A stretch of DNA of 64,000 nt from Nitzschia sp. DOCU1. Taxonomy: Eukaryota; Bacillariophyta; Bacillariophyceae; Bacillariales; Bacillariaceae. Within the stretch, counting starts at the first letter, position 1; each line of letters opens with the position of its first letter. Shown here one piece after another: positions 43,770-54,279 of this stretch. Location: assembly GCA_951394045.1 (NCBI GenBank), contig OX595988.1, positions 1,999,352-2,063,351 on the forward strand. The letters are read 5' to 3'. The notes under the pieces are model-generated. The model saw nothing but the letters and a program-made list of their open reading frames with translations. It made no database searches and had not been told where the DNA came from. The translations under genes and the position numbers were made by a program.

Positions 43770-43889
43770 GTTTCGCTTTGGAGCGAGGTCACACTCTCCG
43801 AAAATGAGCCGCGCGCGATAGCTCATCTTATCCAAATGGATTGGCTCGGTGCGCTTTTCAGAGACTGTGGCCTCGCTCCAAAGTGAAAC
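43770..43889. mobile_element. 120-bp MITE upstream of SAS10
   Basis: GTTTCGCTTTGGAGCGAGGT (43770 onward) pairs with its inverse ending at 43889 (CCTCGCTCCAAAGTGAAAC); the similarity extends inward through CTCTC.GAAAA. The interior CGATAGCTCATCTTATCCAAATGG is close to the MITE at 29722. It lies 122 bases upstream of the SAS10 start codon, inside the shared upstream region. No clear target duplication was found. Confidence 0.75.
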
Positions 43890-44041
43890 CAAGCCTTGGT
43901 ATGAGGACAGACGAGAATGGATGTGTTGTAAGTATGTATACATATACATACCCTGACGATTTACAGACTGACTCCCTGACTCGACTCACTCGTCTTTCTT
44001 CATTTCTCGTCCGGCGGAGAGCGGTTTGTGAGGTGTCGGTG

Positions 44042-44061
44042 TCGAGATGAGGTGATGGATT
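44042..44061 (+). repeat. Target-site duplication of the non-LTR element, copy A
   Basis: TCGAGATGAGGTGATGGATT, identical over 20 bases to 52720-52739. Long perfect duplications are typical of target-primed reverse transcription. Confidence 0.9.
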
Positions 44062-44294
44062 CACACTTCACAATTCACAACTCAAAGATTAGTAGTTATA
44101 GCTCTATCAACGCAACTACTGCCTATGAAGGCTTTAACGACGCACAGTGTGCCGGCCACTGGATGATTGGTCCCTACCATTCAGCAGCTCACTCACTCAG
44201 GACAATGTAACGTCAAAGGGAAGGTACTCCGGGAAAGGTGAGCACAGCAACTGTTATGCACAGTCACATGCCAACAATCCACAGAGCGCCACAG

Positions 44295-47200
44295 TTAATC
44301 TGAAGGATACGAAGAAGTCATCTCAAGCCAACGTTCCTTGGAATCAATAGTGTCCAAAAGAACACTCCACAATGGTTTGGCGAACCATCGAGCATAATTT
44401 GGGTCTGCAGCACGAGGAGAGGAGAACATAGCGGTAATTTGAGCATTCAAATCATCATGACGACGGGCCATCTGAAGAGAATCCTCCGAGGAGGCAACAC
44501 GGACACGGTGTTGCCATAGATCCCAGGCGATCTCCCAAATTCTCCGGATCAAAAGAGAATGCCAACGAAACCCTGTGTTACGTCTTCCAAGCCATTCGTA
44601 GTAGGACTGTTGAGCCTCCGCCCAACTAGGATGGAAGAAACCGTCCAGAACAGAGACCAAGCCTGCTGCCTGTTGGGCAGCAATTGCATTCAGTACTGGC
44701 TGTAAGCGTGTGCCTGGTGGGGTCCAAGGCGTACCATCATATTGCGATTGGAGTAAAGAGAGCAAGCCACGTTGGACGTCTGGGCAAGTGTGCTGTGATT
44801 CCATCCAAGCTCCCAGCTCGCCCAATTTAGACTGCCACAATGCCTGTGCGGCCGGGTGCCCGCAGCGAACGACGTGATGTCGATGGGTTTCCGGAACGTC
44901 ACACCGTGGACACAGGTCATCGTGATGAAGTTTCCAGCGCAATAAATTAACCCCAAGTGGCAAGAAATTGGTGAACCATCGTGGAACCCACAGTTGTTGG
45001 TGCATGGGCAAGTTGCGATAAGCATGTGCAAGAGCCGCCCATGCAATGGGTGTGGTGCCAGGGAGAGCCAGCTTACGTCGCCAATAATCCTCTGCCGTAT
45101 TTCCGTAGAACAATTCTTCCGCCACATCGCGTGTCCACGAAGTAACTCGGATACCAGTTCGATAGACTGTCCATTGGCCGGGTAGTGGTGGTAGGGAGAA
45201 GGGAACGAAGCCACGGGCATGCAGTGTTTGCCAGAAATGTTTAGCCAGCTCATCCATATCCACGTTCAACTGTGCCCATTGGTCCAATTCATGATAGGGC
45301 ACATTCTTATCCTGATGCCCCTTAACATGCCTTGTGTGCCATTTGACAGGGCTAACGCTCAGAGCGTGGTGTAGGGCAGAGAGTAAGTCATAATGAGGGG
45401 TATTGGGCGGTAGCATGTGACGGTGGCGGAATCCATTACTTAAAACCGATTTGCAGTCGCAAGCAAGTGTGATGCTGCCTTTGATATCATGGCCCACAAG
45501 CAGGCGATTCACTGTGAGTACGACCCCCAACGCTCCTGCCAATTCTGCCCGATAAGGATCGATTTGACCCGCATAACCCGGCGTTTGATTTACCAGCACA
45601 AAATCATAATCTCGCACAACAATATGTGGCCGCAGCGTGAATGCCGCGGTGCCAAAATCCTCTTTGAACGAACCGTCCGGCAAGGCCACGGCCGTGCCTG
45701 CACGAATGCCATCAAGAAAGGGCTGGAAAGATGCTGGGGTCTTAACCACCATACCCCACCAATCAGTGTCAACACCAACTGGTGGCAGGGGTGGAAGGGC
45801 GAAACCACCGCCACCAGTAGTAAAACGCAGGCTCCGAGTCCCAAAAGTGGCCGTGGGGCTCGCATCCGGAGGTAGAGTTTGTAGGCTAGTTGACCAGGTG
45901 TACCGCGCTCTCCGAACAGAATGCCCATGGGCAACGATCCGATAAACCCGAAAAAGATCTTGCATACCTTCTCGTTCATAAAGGGTCCGTGAGTCGTGCG
46001 ATAGGAATGAAGGCCAACCAGCTGGGAGGACATACCACCGCCCCAGGGGTCGTCGCAGCCGAAGAGTGGCCGGTAAAGGTTGAACAAGGAAGCATTTGCT
46101 CAGGGCATCTCGCCACATCCGCCATGCGTGAGCATTGGGACATGCAGATCGTGGCCACATAGACTCCGAATGTAGTGTCCGTGGATCTCGAGAATCCAAT
46201 TCGTCTTGGAGGATACAGGTACCATCGCCATTCACAAGATCGGAGAGGAATATTACTCGACGATGAAGGCGGCAGCGGTTAAGAATGGACAGCTGCGACG
46301 GAGTATAACCTGCGTCAAGGAATGCCGACATTAAAAATACGTCATGTTCACGTTGTGGTTTCAAGTCGGAGAGATGGTCTTTGAACACAAGTCCCGTTTG
46401 AGAGCAGAATTCCCAAGTCACGTGAAGATGTGTTCTGGTAGTACACCCTGCCAATCGCTTGAATTCGTAATTCAAGGGGCAACCCGGGAGCCCCAGTTCC
46501 ACTCTCAAATTTTCTATACGTTGGCGAAAGAGACTCCCAGTAATATCTCTTTGTTTGCCGCCAAAGGAGATAAGATCCCCAATGTGAGTGAAACACTGAT
46601 CAAACCAAAAATCAGGAAAGTTGAGGCCCAGAAAACGCTTTGGTGCAAAGACGACTGCAGTCGGGAATGACTTGGGGTACCGGAGTGCTGCCAATGCGAC
46701 AGTTTTCAGCTTTTTTGTGATACTGGAGCACTCCACTCGCGAAAGCGAGGTCGCTGTAAGAGGATATGCAAGACTCTTGGATATACCTGAAGTAAGTGAA
46801 ACCCAGCCTTCATGTGCCGACAATTGGCCAGTCCTTATTTTGTCGGCCCACGCATCAACTTTGTGAGTTAATGCTTCCACCTGTGCGCTAGAATTCCCAT
46901 CCATTGCGATCCAAATGCCCAGTGATTCTTTGGCTATATCCACCGGGAGCCGTTCCAAAGTGGCAACTTGATTATCTGTGCGTAGCGCGAGAGAACCAGG
47001 CGCTTCGTCGATAGTCTTGTACCGCCACTGTTGATGTCGTACGGACCACACAAAGTCAATTAACCACCAATGACATTTCTCCGGTTTGAGTGCGCCACCG
47101 GTGGCTCTCAATGTTCCAGCCCATAAATCTAGAGCGGCTTGCATTTCCGCAATCAAAGTGGCTGTAGGCATAGATACCCTTGGAGAATGAATAGTATCCG

Positions 47201-49847
47201 TGTCGTCAACAAAAGTAAAACACACGAAGTAGAGCTCCTCAGATGAAATCGCCGAAGTCAAGCGAATGCCATAACCAGCAGTACGCAACGCGTTAATGAG
47301 GGGAATGGACATAACCAACCAAATGGCCGGCCCTGCTCCGTTTCCTTGCCCAACACCTTGCAATGGGATTTGAACAGCTCCATAAGGAGTGTCGCTTTGC
47401 CCATATGCGGTGGATATATAATGCTGTACCTCGCGCAAGGTGCCGAACATCACCTTGCACGTTTCTGGCGAAACGCCTAAGCGTTGCATGCATATAGATG
47501 CCACCACGTGTACGATTCGGTCATAGCACGAGGTGGCATCATTGCTGCAAATGATACCCGCTCGCCTCAGTTGACGCATTACATCCAACGTGAGGACCTT
47601 GTTCAGGGCGCAAATATTTGCTCTGCGGCCTGGCCTGCTGCCATAGGCTTCATCTGGAATCAGTCCCAAAGAGTCCGCTTGTCTAATCATTTCCCTGCCG
47701 ACTTGCTTATTCAGCATATTGAATAGTGAGTGAAAAAGCACAATGATTCGTAGTTGAGTGACGTGGCGGGAGGTGGCCTTCTTCGGTATCATAACATCCA
47801 CGGCTTTCTGCCAGGCCTCAGGTGAAAAGCCAGCCAGTACAGGAATATTACGAAAGGCGGCATCGATAGCTGCAACCTCCAACTTATCACAACCAACAAT
47901 ATAGTCGGCCAATTTTGGAGCGAACGGGCTGCTAGCAATTTTGGCTTTCATTTTCTTCCATCCGGCGATGTGATCGGCCGGGGACACCAACCCAGTAATG
48001 GGAGCGCAATCCTTTATTTTGTCGGGCATGCGGAGCTCATGAATGAATGCTAAAGTCGCCGCATCCAAACCTTCTGGCGGTTCGAAAGTGCCGGACAAAA
48101 TGGTATCCACAGTTCGCTGACACGCCTCAAACCCTAAAAGCTGGTGGAGGGGCCCCATCATGAAAGGGGTGTCTTCAGTCTGGGAAAAACGCCGAATGCC
48201 TTCCTGTTTGCATGCTTCGTCAATTTGATCCTTCGTGTTGCAGTGCACTGTGGTTCCGTCGTGTCCCGTGGTCTCCAAAGTATTAATGCCCACCCTCCTG
48301 GTGGGCTTCATCACTTGATTAATATTCCAGTGGGTACGGCGGGACGATGCAGTATTCTTCCGTTGTTTAGTCTGAGCATCTACTGAGGTCCCGAATTTTG
48401 CGGCCCGCCTTTCGTCGAGTTGTTGCTCGAAGGCCTCCCGCAGAGCCACATGATTCTTCTTGGATGCATAATAAGCTTTCTTGGCCGCCCGAAGGCGTTT
48501 TTCCGCAGCAGGGAGGGGAAGGCGCAGAGCATCAACGACCTGGAGTTCTCGCATCAAGCGACGGATTTTCCTGGTGTCGGTGCGTCGTTTCTTCATCCGT
48601 GTGACCACGAGCCACCAGAGATGAACAAAAGACCGTTTTTTCCCAACTTCTTCAGAGAAGAGAACTCTACCTGCATAAAATTTTCGGCACACTTTCCGAG
48701 CTTTTTTCCTGATTCTATCGTCTTCGAAGGCAATGCGGTTGTACTCTTCTTGATCGTCCACAGTGAACCGGCCGTCGACCGCAGCTTGTTGCAAACGACG
48801 CAGGCTCTGTGTGATGCCTCGGCGGTGTCGCTGACGCCGCACATAGTTGTTGTATTGACGACGTGCAGCGGGATCCCGGACCGGCAATGTATCTGGTGCT
48901 CGAATTGCGGGCTTCGGGGCCGGGAAGCCAAAGAGGCTTTCCATGGTCAGGTCCAGCCACAAGAGGCGGTGGTCAATGGGGCCACCCAAATCAAATTCAC
49001 CAAAACCTGAATAACCGCAGGCGGCTACATCCAGCCCTGGCGTTACCCAAATGCAGTCAATAGGATAATTTGACACCGTTTGACGATTGCACGTCCGAAC
49101 ATTTGCACTTCGCCCAATTTCCCTGCGAAAGACATTTGTGAGCCCAAGTGACGTCGCCCAGTCATGAACTGGCCCCGTGAAAACGTCTTCGTTCGCATCG
49201 AGGCCCAAGACGATTTGTTCGCCATCCTGGACCCACTTCACGATAGATTCACCTAGTTCGGAGAGAAATATTGCTCTAGGATCAGGGTTGGCCTGACCTT
49301 GCTTTCGAAAATACAGTTCTTGCTGGGATAGAACGGTGGTGCCCCGGTTGGAGTTGTCAGGGCAAGGGCGGTAGCCATTGACGACACGTGTGCGGCGGCC
49401 TTGAGCGCCCTCGAGAAGGACCCATGTCCAGCGGCCTAGTTGCCTAGGATCCATGCCTCGATCAATCATTCGAACCGTGGCCTGTTCTGAGATCAGAGAC
49501 GCTGTGCCCCCAAATAAAACACGAGAGCGACTGTTGGAGTGGCAATTTGTGGCTACCACAGACGTACCCTTGAACCGGAAGAATCGTCGTCTCCATTGTC
49601 CACTGGCCGGGAACCTCCTTAGATTGAGGTTGATTTCCTGGAGATTGAAGATGCCGAATTGATATTTTGAGATGAAATTAGGAATCAGTTCATAATGATC
49701 CTTGGTGGGGTCCACCGGCAAGCCTTTGATATTTTGGAACCCAATTCGGAAGTGTAGGCAACTTGGCGTGAGAGCGTTCCCCACAGAGCTGTCTTGTGAA
49801 TCTCGGTCGTTTCCTTGTTGTTGGCTCCCTCCCGAATGCCGAGCCAT
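44295..49847 (-). CDS. Non-LTR retrotransposon ORF2: endonuclease, reverse transcriptase, RNase H
   Basis: About 1850 residues from the ATG at 49847, which lies 20 bases beyond the ORF1 stop; the frame is open further upstream, overlapping ORF1. An apurinic-type endonuclease fold comes first (FQNIKGLPVD, NLQEINL, LGLDANEDVF, and an IDHRLLWLDL end motif). The reverse transcriptase has ICSNDATSCYDRIV, VGQGNGAGPAIWL and the catalytic FTFVDDTDTIHS. RNase H follows with LPDGSFKEDFG, YRAELAGALG, LACDCKSVL and HTRHVKGHQD. A CPRCD...HRHHVVRCGHP zinc motif comes near the end. It nicks target DNA and reverse-transcribes its own RNA. All catalytic motifs appear intact. Confidence 0.93.
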   Translation of the reverse strand: MARHSGGSQQQGNDRDSQDSSVGNALTPSCLHFRIGFQNIKGLPVDPTKDHYELIPNFISKYQFGIFNLQEINLNLRRFPASGQWRRRFFRFKGTSVVATNCHSNSRSRVLFGGTASLISEQATVRMIDRGMDPRQLGRWTWVLLEGAQGRRTRVVNGYRPCPDNSNRGTTVLSQQELYFRKQGQANPDPRAIFLSELGESIVKWVQDGEQIVLGLDANEDVFTGPVHDWATSLGLTNVFRREIGRSANVRTCNRQTVSNYPIDCIWVTPGLDVAACGYSGFGEFDLGGPIDHRLLWLDLTMESLFGFPAPKPAIRAPDTLPVRDPAARRQYNNYVRRQRHRRGITQSLRRLQQAAVDGRFTVDDQEEYNRIAFEDDRIRKKARKVCRKFYAGRVLFSEEVGKKRSFVHLWWLVVTRMKKRRTDTRKIRRLMRELQVVDALRLPLPAAEKRLRAAKKAYYASKKNHVALREAFEQQLDERRAAKFGTSVDAQTKQRKNTASSRRTHWNINQVMKPTRRVGINTLETTGHDGTTVHCNTKDQIDEACKQEGIRRFSQTEDTPFMMGPLHQLLGFEACQRTVDTILSGTFEPPEGLDAATLAFIHELRMPDKIKDCAPITGLVSPADHIAGWKKMKAKIASSPFAPKLADYIVGCDKLEVAAIDAAFRNIPVLAGFSPEAWQKAVDVMIPKKATSRHVTQLRIIVLFHSLFNMLNKQVGREMIRQADSLGLIPDEAYGSRPGRRANICALNKVLTLDVMRQLRRAGIICSNDATSCYDRIVHVVASICMQRLGVSPETCKVMFGTLREVQHYISTAYGQSDTPYGAVQIPLQGVGQGNGAGPAIWLVMSIPLINALRTAGYGIRLTSAISSEELYFVCFTFVDDTDTIHSPRVSMPTATLIAEMQAALDLWAGTLRATGGALKPEKCHWWLIDFVWSVRHQQWRYKTIDEAPGSLALRTDNQVATLERLPVDIAKESLGIWIAMDGNSSAQVEALTHKVDAWADKIRTGQLSAHEGWVSLTSGISKSLAYPLTATSLSRVECSSITKKLKTVALAALRYPKSFPTAVVFAPKRFLGLNFPDFWFDQCFTHIGDLISFGGKQRDITGSLFRQRIENLRVELGLPGCPLNYEFKRLAGCTTRTHLHVTWEFCSQTGLVFKDHLSDLKPQREHDVFLMSAFLDAGYTPSQLSILNRCRLHRRVIFLSDLVNGDGTCILQDELDSRDPRTLHSESMWPRSACPNAHAWRMWRDALSKCFLVQPLPATLRLRRPLGRWYVLPAGWPSFLSHDSRTLYEREGMQDLFRVYRIVAHGHSVRRARYTWSTSLQTLPPDASPTATFGTRSLRFTTGGGGFALPPLPPVGVDTDWWGMVVKTPASFQPFLDGIRAGTAVALPDGSFKEDFGTAAFTLRPHIVVRDYDFVLVNQTPGYAGQIDPYRAELAGALGVVLTVNRLLVGHDIKGSITLACDCKSVLSNGFRHRHMLPPNTPHYDLLSALHHALSVSPVKWHTRHVKGHQDKNVPYHELDQWAQLNVDMDELAKHFWQTLHARGFVPFSLPPLPGQWTVYRTGIRVTSWTRDVAEELFYGNTAEDYWRRKLALPGTTPIAWAALAHAYRNLPMHQQLWVPRWFTNFLPLGVNLLRWKLHHDDLCPRCDVPETHRHHVVRCGHPAAQALWQSKLGELGAWMESQHTCPDVQRGLLSLLQSQYDGTPWTPPGTRLQPVLNAIAAQQAAGLVSVLDGFFHPSWAEAQQSYYEWLGRRNTGFRWHSLLIRRIWEIAWDLWQHRVRVASSEDSLQMARRHDDLNAQITAMFSSPRAADPNYARWFAKPLWSVLLDTIDSKERWLEMTSSYPSD

Positions 49848-49866
49848 TCGGGAGTTGCCGTTCCTG

Positions 49867-52632
49867 TTAATGGTCGCTGCTGGCGCCGTCGGCCGCGGCG
49901 CCAGCCGGTTCCCCATGGGCCGAGGGAGTGACTGGATTAATAGGATTTGGGTTTGGTTGTCCGGTAATAGGATTGGAATTGACTGATATGCCATGTGCGG
50001 CCAAGAGAGCGCTGAGACGAGCCTCCACAATACGGTTGAGTTCCTGTTCCTGAGCGGCAACTTGTGCATCACGGGCCGCTTCCCGTGCTTCCAAGTCAGC
50101 AACAAGTCGTCGGTTCTCCTGTTGGAGGCGCTCGATGTCCGAAAGGGATTGTTTGAGTTGGCGGCGTGTGGTTCCTGTAGTAGCACCAGAAGCCATTGTG
50201 TTGGATGTTCCTCGTGTGCTGGCAGTGAGATCATCATCAAGTGCATGTTCCTCGTCGACTTGCATCTGGGTTGGCGCAACTTCAGCTGGGACTTCCGCGA
50301 AGCGGACGCCAGTGGAATCCTCGGGCGCGGCTTCCGCTGCCTTGGTCACCACAGTATTCCCGTCGTGATCACGCCCAAAGTAAGTACCAATTGATCTGTC
50401 GTCGTTGACCGCTGCTCGTTGTTCGAGGGCTTCTCCAATTGTTTTGGTTGGGATTGTAGGCATAACCGAGGCCGCAACTTCTTCATCCTTGGGTGCTTTT
50501 AAGTCCATCTCCTTCCATGCCTCTCCCATACCAAAGAGGTCGTCGTCGTCGTCTCCGACCAAGTCACCAATAACACCGACGGCGCCACCCGCACTCGGTT
50601 TCCAATCCACATTCTTGTAAATCTCTAGTGCCTCGTGTGTGAACCATGCTCCAGCCGCCGAACCATAGATTTTCAGGCATTCCGGCACCATTTGAGCGAC
50701 GATGGAGTTTGCTTCAGCCGAGTATGGGTGGACGGTAGTGAAGACATGTCCATCGCCTTTCCATTTCTTGTCGACGGACAGGAAGATTCTTGCGGTGATG
50801 CTTGCCCTGGGGCATTTGGCCATCAGGTGTCGACGAAGAGTAGTGGAGCCACCGGTCGCGTCAGGGATTGGAATGTCGAGTTCAGTTACCAAGTTGCACA
50901 TAATTGTCACCACATGTCGGTTGATCAGGAACTTTTGTTTTTGGTGCAGGGACAGCATAACCTGCTTCGGTGCCGGGATTTTAGGATCCTCGGATTTCAA
51001 TTCCTTGAGCAATTTACCTTGATCACTCCCAAAGCAAGGGATAAAGCGGAATCTCATTCCCAAAATTCTAATGCGACTGCGGCGTTTAAAGATCTCGCCG
51101 AGTTTCTGCGCCAGGGGGAGTTCAGCGCCTCGCGTAACATCAATATGGAGAGCCTCCGGAGATTTGTCCGCTGCGCGATCTTCGGTCCATGGGTAAAGAG
51201 CGCCATTCTCGTCCTTCAGGCGCCGCCACTGGACACCTATGGCAATGTTTTTAAGGTCCATGTTTAATTTATCCAAGAGGGCGTCCAGAAATGTGCGGTG
51301 ATCCATTGTCTTCGTAGAACCAATCAAAACCCCGGCACAGCCATGACTGGCGCATTGGATATGATTAGGGGCACGGTTGAGCTGTACTCCAGAAGCGTTG
51401 AATAGGGATTCTGAGAGCTTGTGGCCAAGATCAGGCAGAGGGCACTTGAGACGGTCAGGGCTCTCACACACAAGGTGCAATGAGACCCAAAGGACGGTTT
51501 GTCCCCTTTTAAAGTTCGGGTACTGTCCAAACAGTGCAGTGATTGGGAGGCTAACGGAGCCATCAGGGATTTTCTTGGGGTCTTTAATGGTACCTGGGTT
51601 ATTCTTATTATCCCAGTTCGCCAGACCAATTGGTTTGCCTGCCAAAATCTGAAGGTTAGCAAAGAAAGTTGTCATGCGCTCCATGACAAATTTCAACGGT
51701 TCGGTCTCAGTACTTGAGAAAGTAATCTTGGCGCTATAGCGGCACGACTTTCGGATCGACGGGAGGGACTTGAGGGCTTTGGTTGCTGATTTCCTTGCAA
51801 CAGCAGCGAAAGTTGTGGCGGTATTGGGGTTCTCAGTGGCAGTAATGGCAGGAGTTTCGGGGGCAGGGGCGGGAGTCTCGGGGGCAGCAGGGTCGGGGTC
51901 AGAATGGGCAGGGGTTTCAGGGGCAGTTAGGGAGGGGGTCTTGGGGTCAACAGGGGCAGGGTTCTCCGCGGTAGGAGCATTTACATCGGTCCTGTTAGAA
52001 GCATGAGGATCCATGGGACCAGGGCGTTCAGTGTTGCAGGACAGATCGAAGCGGGTTACCAAACGGGCCGGGGGAACCCTCGCATTCAAAGAGGGGCTAG
52101 CTAGATCAATCGTTCCTGGAGTAGACACCTCAGTATCGGGAGATGGAGCTTCAGGTTCGTTCTCGTCCGAGTCCTCGTCGTCGTCCATGATATCCTCGTC
52201 TTCGTCGTCATCGTCCACTTCCAGGGTCATTACTTCCTTCTCCACCGTCATTTTTTTATTTTTCTTTTTGTTTTTTCCTTTCTGTGGGGTGGTGGAGTTG
52301 GGGTCTTGGTTGCGACGCTTGCTGCTCCTCGAGACAATCGAAGTCAAGTCCAAATCTTCATCCGAAGACTCATTAGCGAGATCATAAACTTTTGCAGCAT
52401 TTTCGGCCACGGTAACGCGGGACCTGGTAGGCCTTCCCGTAGAATTAGTACCAGCGTTGGAACGAGCGGTACGTTCATCGGGTGGTTGAGTTGGGGCCAA
52501 GACATCCGTGGTCTTTGGAGCTACGCTTCCGGACTTCTTTGCCATGATGGCAGGGGGACGTCGAGAGGTTGGTTTGGGTTTGGGTTGAAGTGCAGAGCGC
52601 CTCGCAACGCTGTTTCGATGAGCTTTCGCCAT
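49867..52632 (-). CDS. Non-LTR retrotransposon ORF1 protein
   Basis: About 921 residues from the ATG at 52632 (five codons inside the longest frame). It has a basic N-terminus (MAKAHRNSVARRSALQPKP), a long acidic patch (DDDDEDEDIMDDDEDSDE), a Pro/Thr/Ala repeat-like stretch (PAPVDPKTPSLTAPETPAHS) and a central folded region of unknown type. A coiled coil near the C-terminus (RRQLKQSLSDIERLQQENRR onward) probably mediates oligomerisation. No CCHC knuckle or RRM was recognised. By analogy with other ORF1 proteins it should bind element RNA. The stop overlaps the upstream open part of the ORF2 frame. Confidence 0.85.
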   Translation of the reverse strand: MAKAHRNSVARRSALQPKPKPTSRRPPAIMAKKSGSVAPKTTDVLAPTQPPDERTARSNAGTNSTGRPTRSRVTVAENAAKVYDLANESSDEDLDLTSIVSRSSKRRNQDPNSTTPQKGKNKKKNKKMTVEKEVMTLEVDDDDEDEDIMDDDEDSDENEPEAPSPDTEVSTPGTIDLASPSLNARVPPARLVTRFDLSCNTERPGPMDPHASNRTDVNAPTAENPAPVDPKTPSLTAPETPAHSDPDPAAPETPAPAPETPAITATENPNTATTFAAVARKSATKALKSLPSIRKSCRYSAKITFSSTETEPLKFVMERMTTFFANLQILAGKPIGLANWDNKNNPGTIKDPKKIPDGSVSLPITALFGQYPNFKRGQTVLWVSLHLVCESPDRLKCPLPDLGHKLSESLFNASGVQLNRAPNHIQCASHGCAGVLIGSTKTMDHRTFLDALLDKLNMDLKNIAIGVQWRRLKDENGALYPWTEDRAADKSPEALHIDVTRGAELPLAQKLGEIFKRRSRIRILGMRFRFIPCFGSDQGKLLKELKSEDPKIPAPKQVMLSLHQKQKFLINRHVVTIMCNLVTELDIPIPDATGGSTTLRRHLMAKCPRASITARIFLSVDKKWKGDGHVFTTVHPYSAEANSIVAQMVPECLKIYGSAAGAWFTHEALEIYKNVDWKPSAGGAVGVIGDLVGDDDDDLFGMGEAWKEMDLKAPKDEEVAASVMPTIPTKTIGEALEQRAAVNDDRSIGTYFGRDHDGNTVVTKAAEAAPEDSTGVRFAEVPAEVAPTQMQVDEEHALDDDLTASTRGTSNTMASGATTGTTRRQLKQSLSDIERLQQENRRLVADLEAREAARDAQVAAQEQELNRIVEARLSALLAAHGISVNSNPITGQPNPNPINPVTPSAHGEPAGAAADGASSDH

Positions 52633-52719
52633 GGTGAAAATGACCAAATTTCACGATCAGCGTCGTAGGCTTTCTACGGCTAAATTTATCGCAATTCGAG
52701 TTTTTATTTCTGGGAGTTA

Positions 52720-52739
52720 TCGAGATGAGGTGATGGATT
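52720..52739 (+). repeat. Target-site duplication of the non-LTR element, copy B
   Basis: Identical to 44042-44061; it lies 78 bases upstream of the start codon of the GET2/CAML-like gene. Confidence 0.9.
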
Positions 52740-52816
52740 GCGATATACCATTAACTCTCGCTGGTTTCTACGTTGTGCTTGTTATCTTCAGCCCCAGAAA
52801 TCATACAGCAAGTAGC

Positions 52817-54279
52817 ATGGCTGAATCTGAATTTGACGTTGATACAGCCGAAGCTGCTCGGGTTCAAGCAGAGGCGCGGCGAAAGCGCATACTCGAAAAA
52901 GCGGATAAACGATTGGGAGTGGTAAGTGGACAACAATGATTCGAAGTGGATGTGTCTGGCTGGGCATCGTGTCACCCTCATAAGGCCTCGTCCGTTCCTA
53001 GGTGAGTGGAGAACAATCGCATCCAGAGGAAGACCAGAAGGAGTCGCTCTCCAAAGCTGCTCGTATACGAGCTGCACGGCAGCGCCGCTATGGCAAAAAG
53101 GGTGCGGGCGTATCAGATACTGCTCAGGAAGAGGCCACGTCGTCGGCAAAGCCCGTGCCTGTTGCAATCGAGGCAAAGACAACTGAAGCTGAAGCAATTG
53201 TTGATCCGCCGGCAGGCTCCGAAGCCAACCACAACATCGTGACGGACGTCACCCCTGAACCTACGGCAGAAGTGGTAAAAGAAATTGTGGACAGCACAAC
53301 AGGGGATTCAGACATTCCTGTCAGCTCCGAGCCCAAGAAAAAGTACATGGGCGTTGCGCGCACGCGTCGTAACTTGATCAAGAAGAAAAAACAGGAAGAT
53401 GCATCGGGGGGCACCTCTAGTGACCCTTCCACGTCTGTGACATCGCCCGACGTTTCTGAAGTGAAGAAGATTTCTCGGGGCCCACTTAGGGTGGTGCTAA
53501 CACTCCCTATTTACATGCATATTTTCACCGTTGTGCTCCTCTTTTTGGCCGGAGTAGATATTTCGTTCCAGGAATACAACCAGCAGTTGGAGGTCCATTC
53601 GAACCTTGCGTTCAATCAGCACGGTCTTCCATTTGTCAACAGACGACTCGGGCCTACTGAAACATCGGAGAAAGCCGACCTGGGTTTGATGCAGCTGACA
53701 GAAGAAAACTCCGCCTCTGGGGGCGCTGGATTGTTGGATGAATTTCAGGATGAAGAAATCTTTCCAGTTGGACAGAATATTGATCCATTATTCGGTGTAG
53801 ACCTTGACGAATTGACAAAAGGGCCAGGCGTGATGAATCAGCTTGCTCGTGGCGCAGTTGCGGCTCACCGGACGGTCCTATGGTTTGCCTACTATTTTCC
53901 GAGGAGTATACTTCAGTCTCTTTTCAGTCTTCCGGCCGCCTTGCTGCACTCGCCGCCGGTCTTGTGCTTGCTTGCACTGATTTTGCGGCACCTTGTTGGA
54001 AAAGGGATTCTCGGCGCCGGAATCCCAGATCGCACAAACGTAGACGAAAAGGCCAGTACTATCGATGTTTTAGCAATGGCAAAGAACTTTGTTTCAAACT
54101 TTCTGGCCAGCAATTTTCCAATGGCGGTAAGCCTCTACGAGGCTTTTACCCATTTGCGTTCGGATATGTATGTTCTTCTCTGTGGAGTCTTCGTGGGGCT
54201 TGTGTTGACGCGTTGGTCGGCATCATCAATACCCTCGCCAGATGTTCAATCGGAAGTCCAGGCGAACGATGAATTGTAA
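52817..54279 (+). CDS. GET2/CAML-like tail-anchored-protein receptor subunit (putative)
   Basis: Exon 1 (52817-52921, 35 codons) and exon 2 (53002-54279) join in phase to 460 residues. The N-terminal EARRKRILEKADKRLGVVSG resembles the short basic helix plus 'R...G' element by which GET2/CAML binds the GET3 ATPase, and a second basic helix (ARIRAARQRRYGKK) follows. A long polar acidic linker and the VARTRRNLIKKKK patch come next, then three hydrophobic segments (about LTLPIYMHIFTVVLLFLAGV; LPAALLHSPPVLCLLALILR; YVLLCGVFVGLVLTRW), the GET2 topology. It would sit in the ER membrane. Overall similarity is low, so another three-pass ER protein is possible. Confidence 0.55.

Larger units (their letters stand above)
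44062..52719 (-). mobile_element. Full-length non-LTR retrotransposon (8.66 kb)
   Basis: Bounded by a perfect 20-bp direct repeat and oriented on the minus strand: 5' leader about 52719-52633, ORF1, ORF2, then about 230 bases of 3' UTR. Both ORFs are fully open. The 3' end next to 44062 has no poly-A or simple-repeat tail. ORF2 has endonuclease, reverse transcriptase, RNase H and a terminal zinc-knuckle-like motif, the layout of the I/Tad/R1-like group or RNase-H-bearing L1s. Intact frames plus an undecayed duplication argue for recent, perhaps ongoing, activity. Confidence 0.92.
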
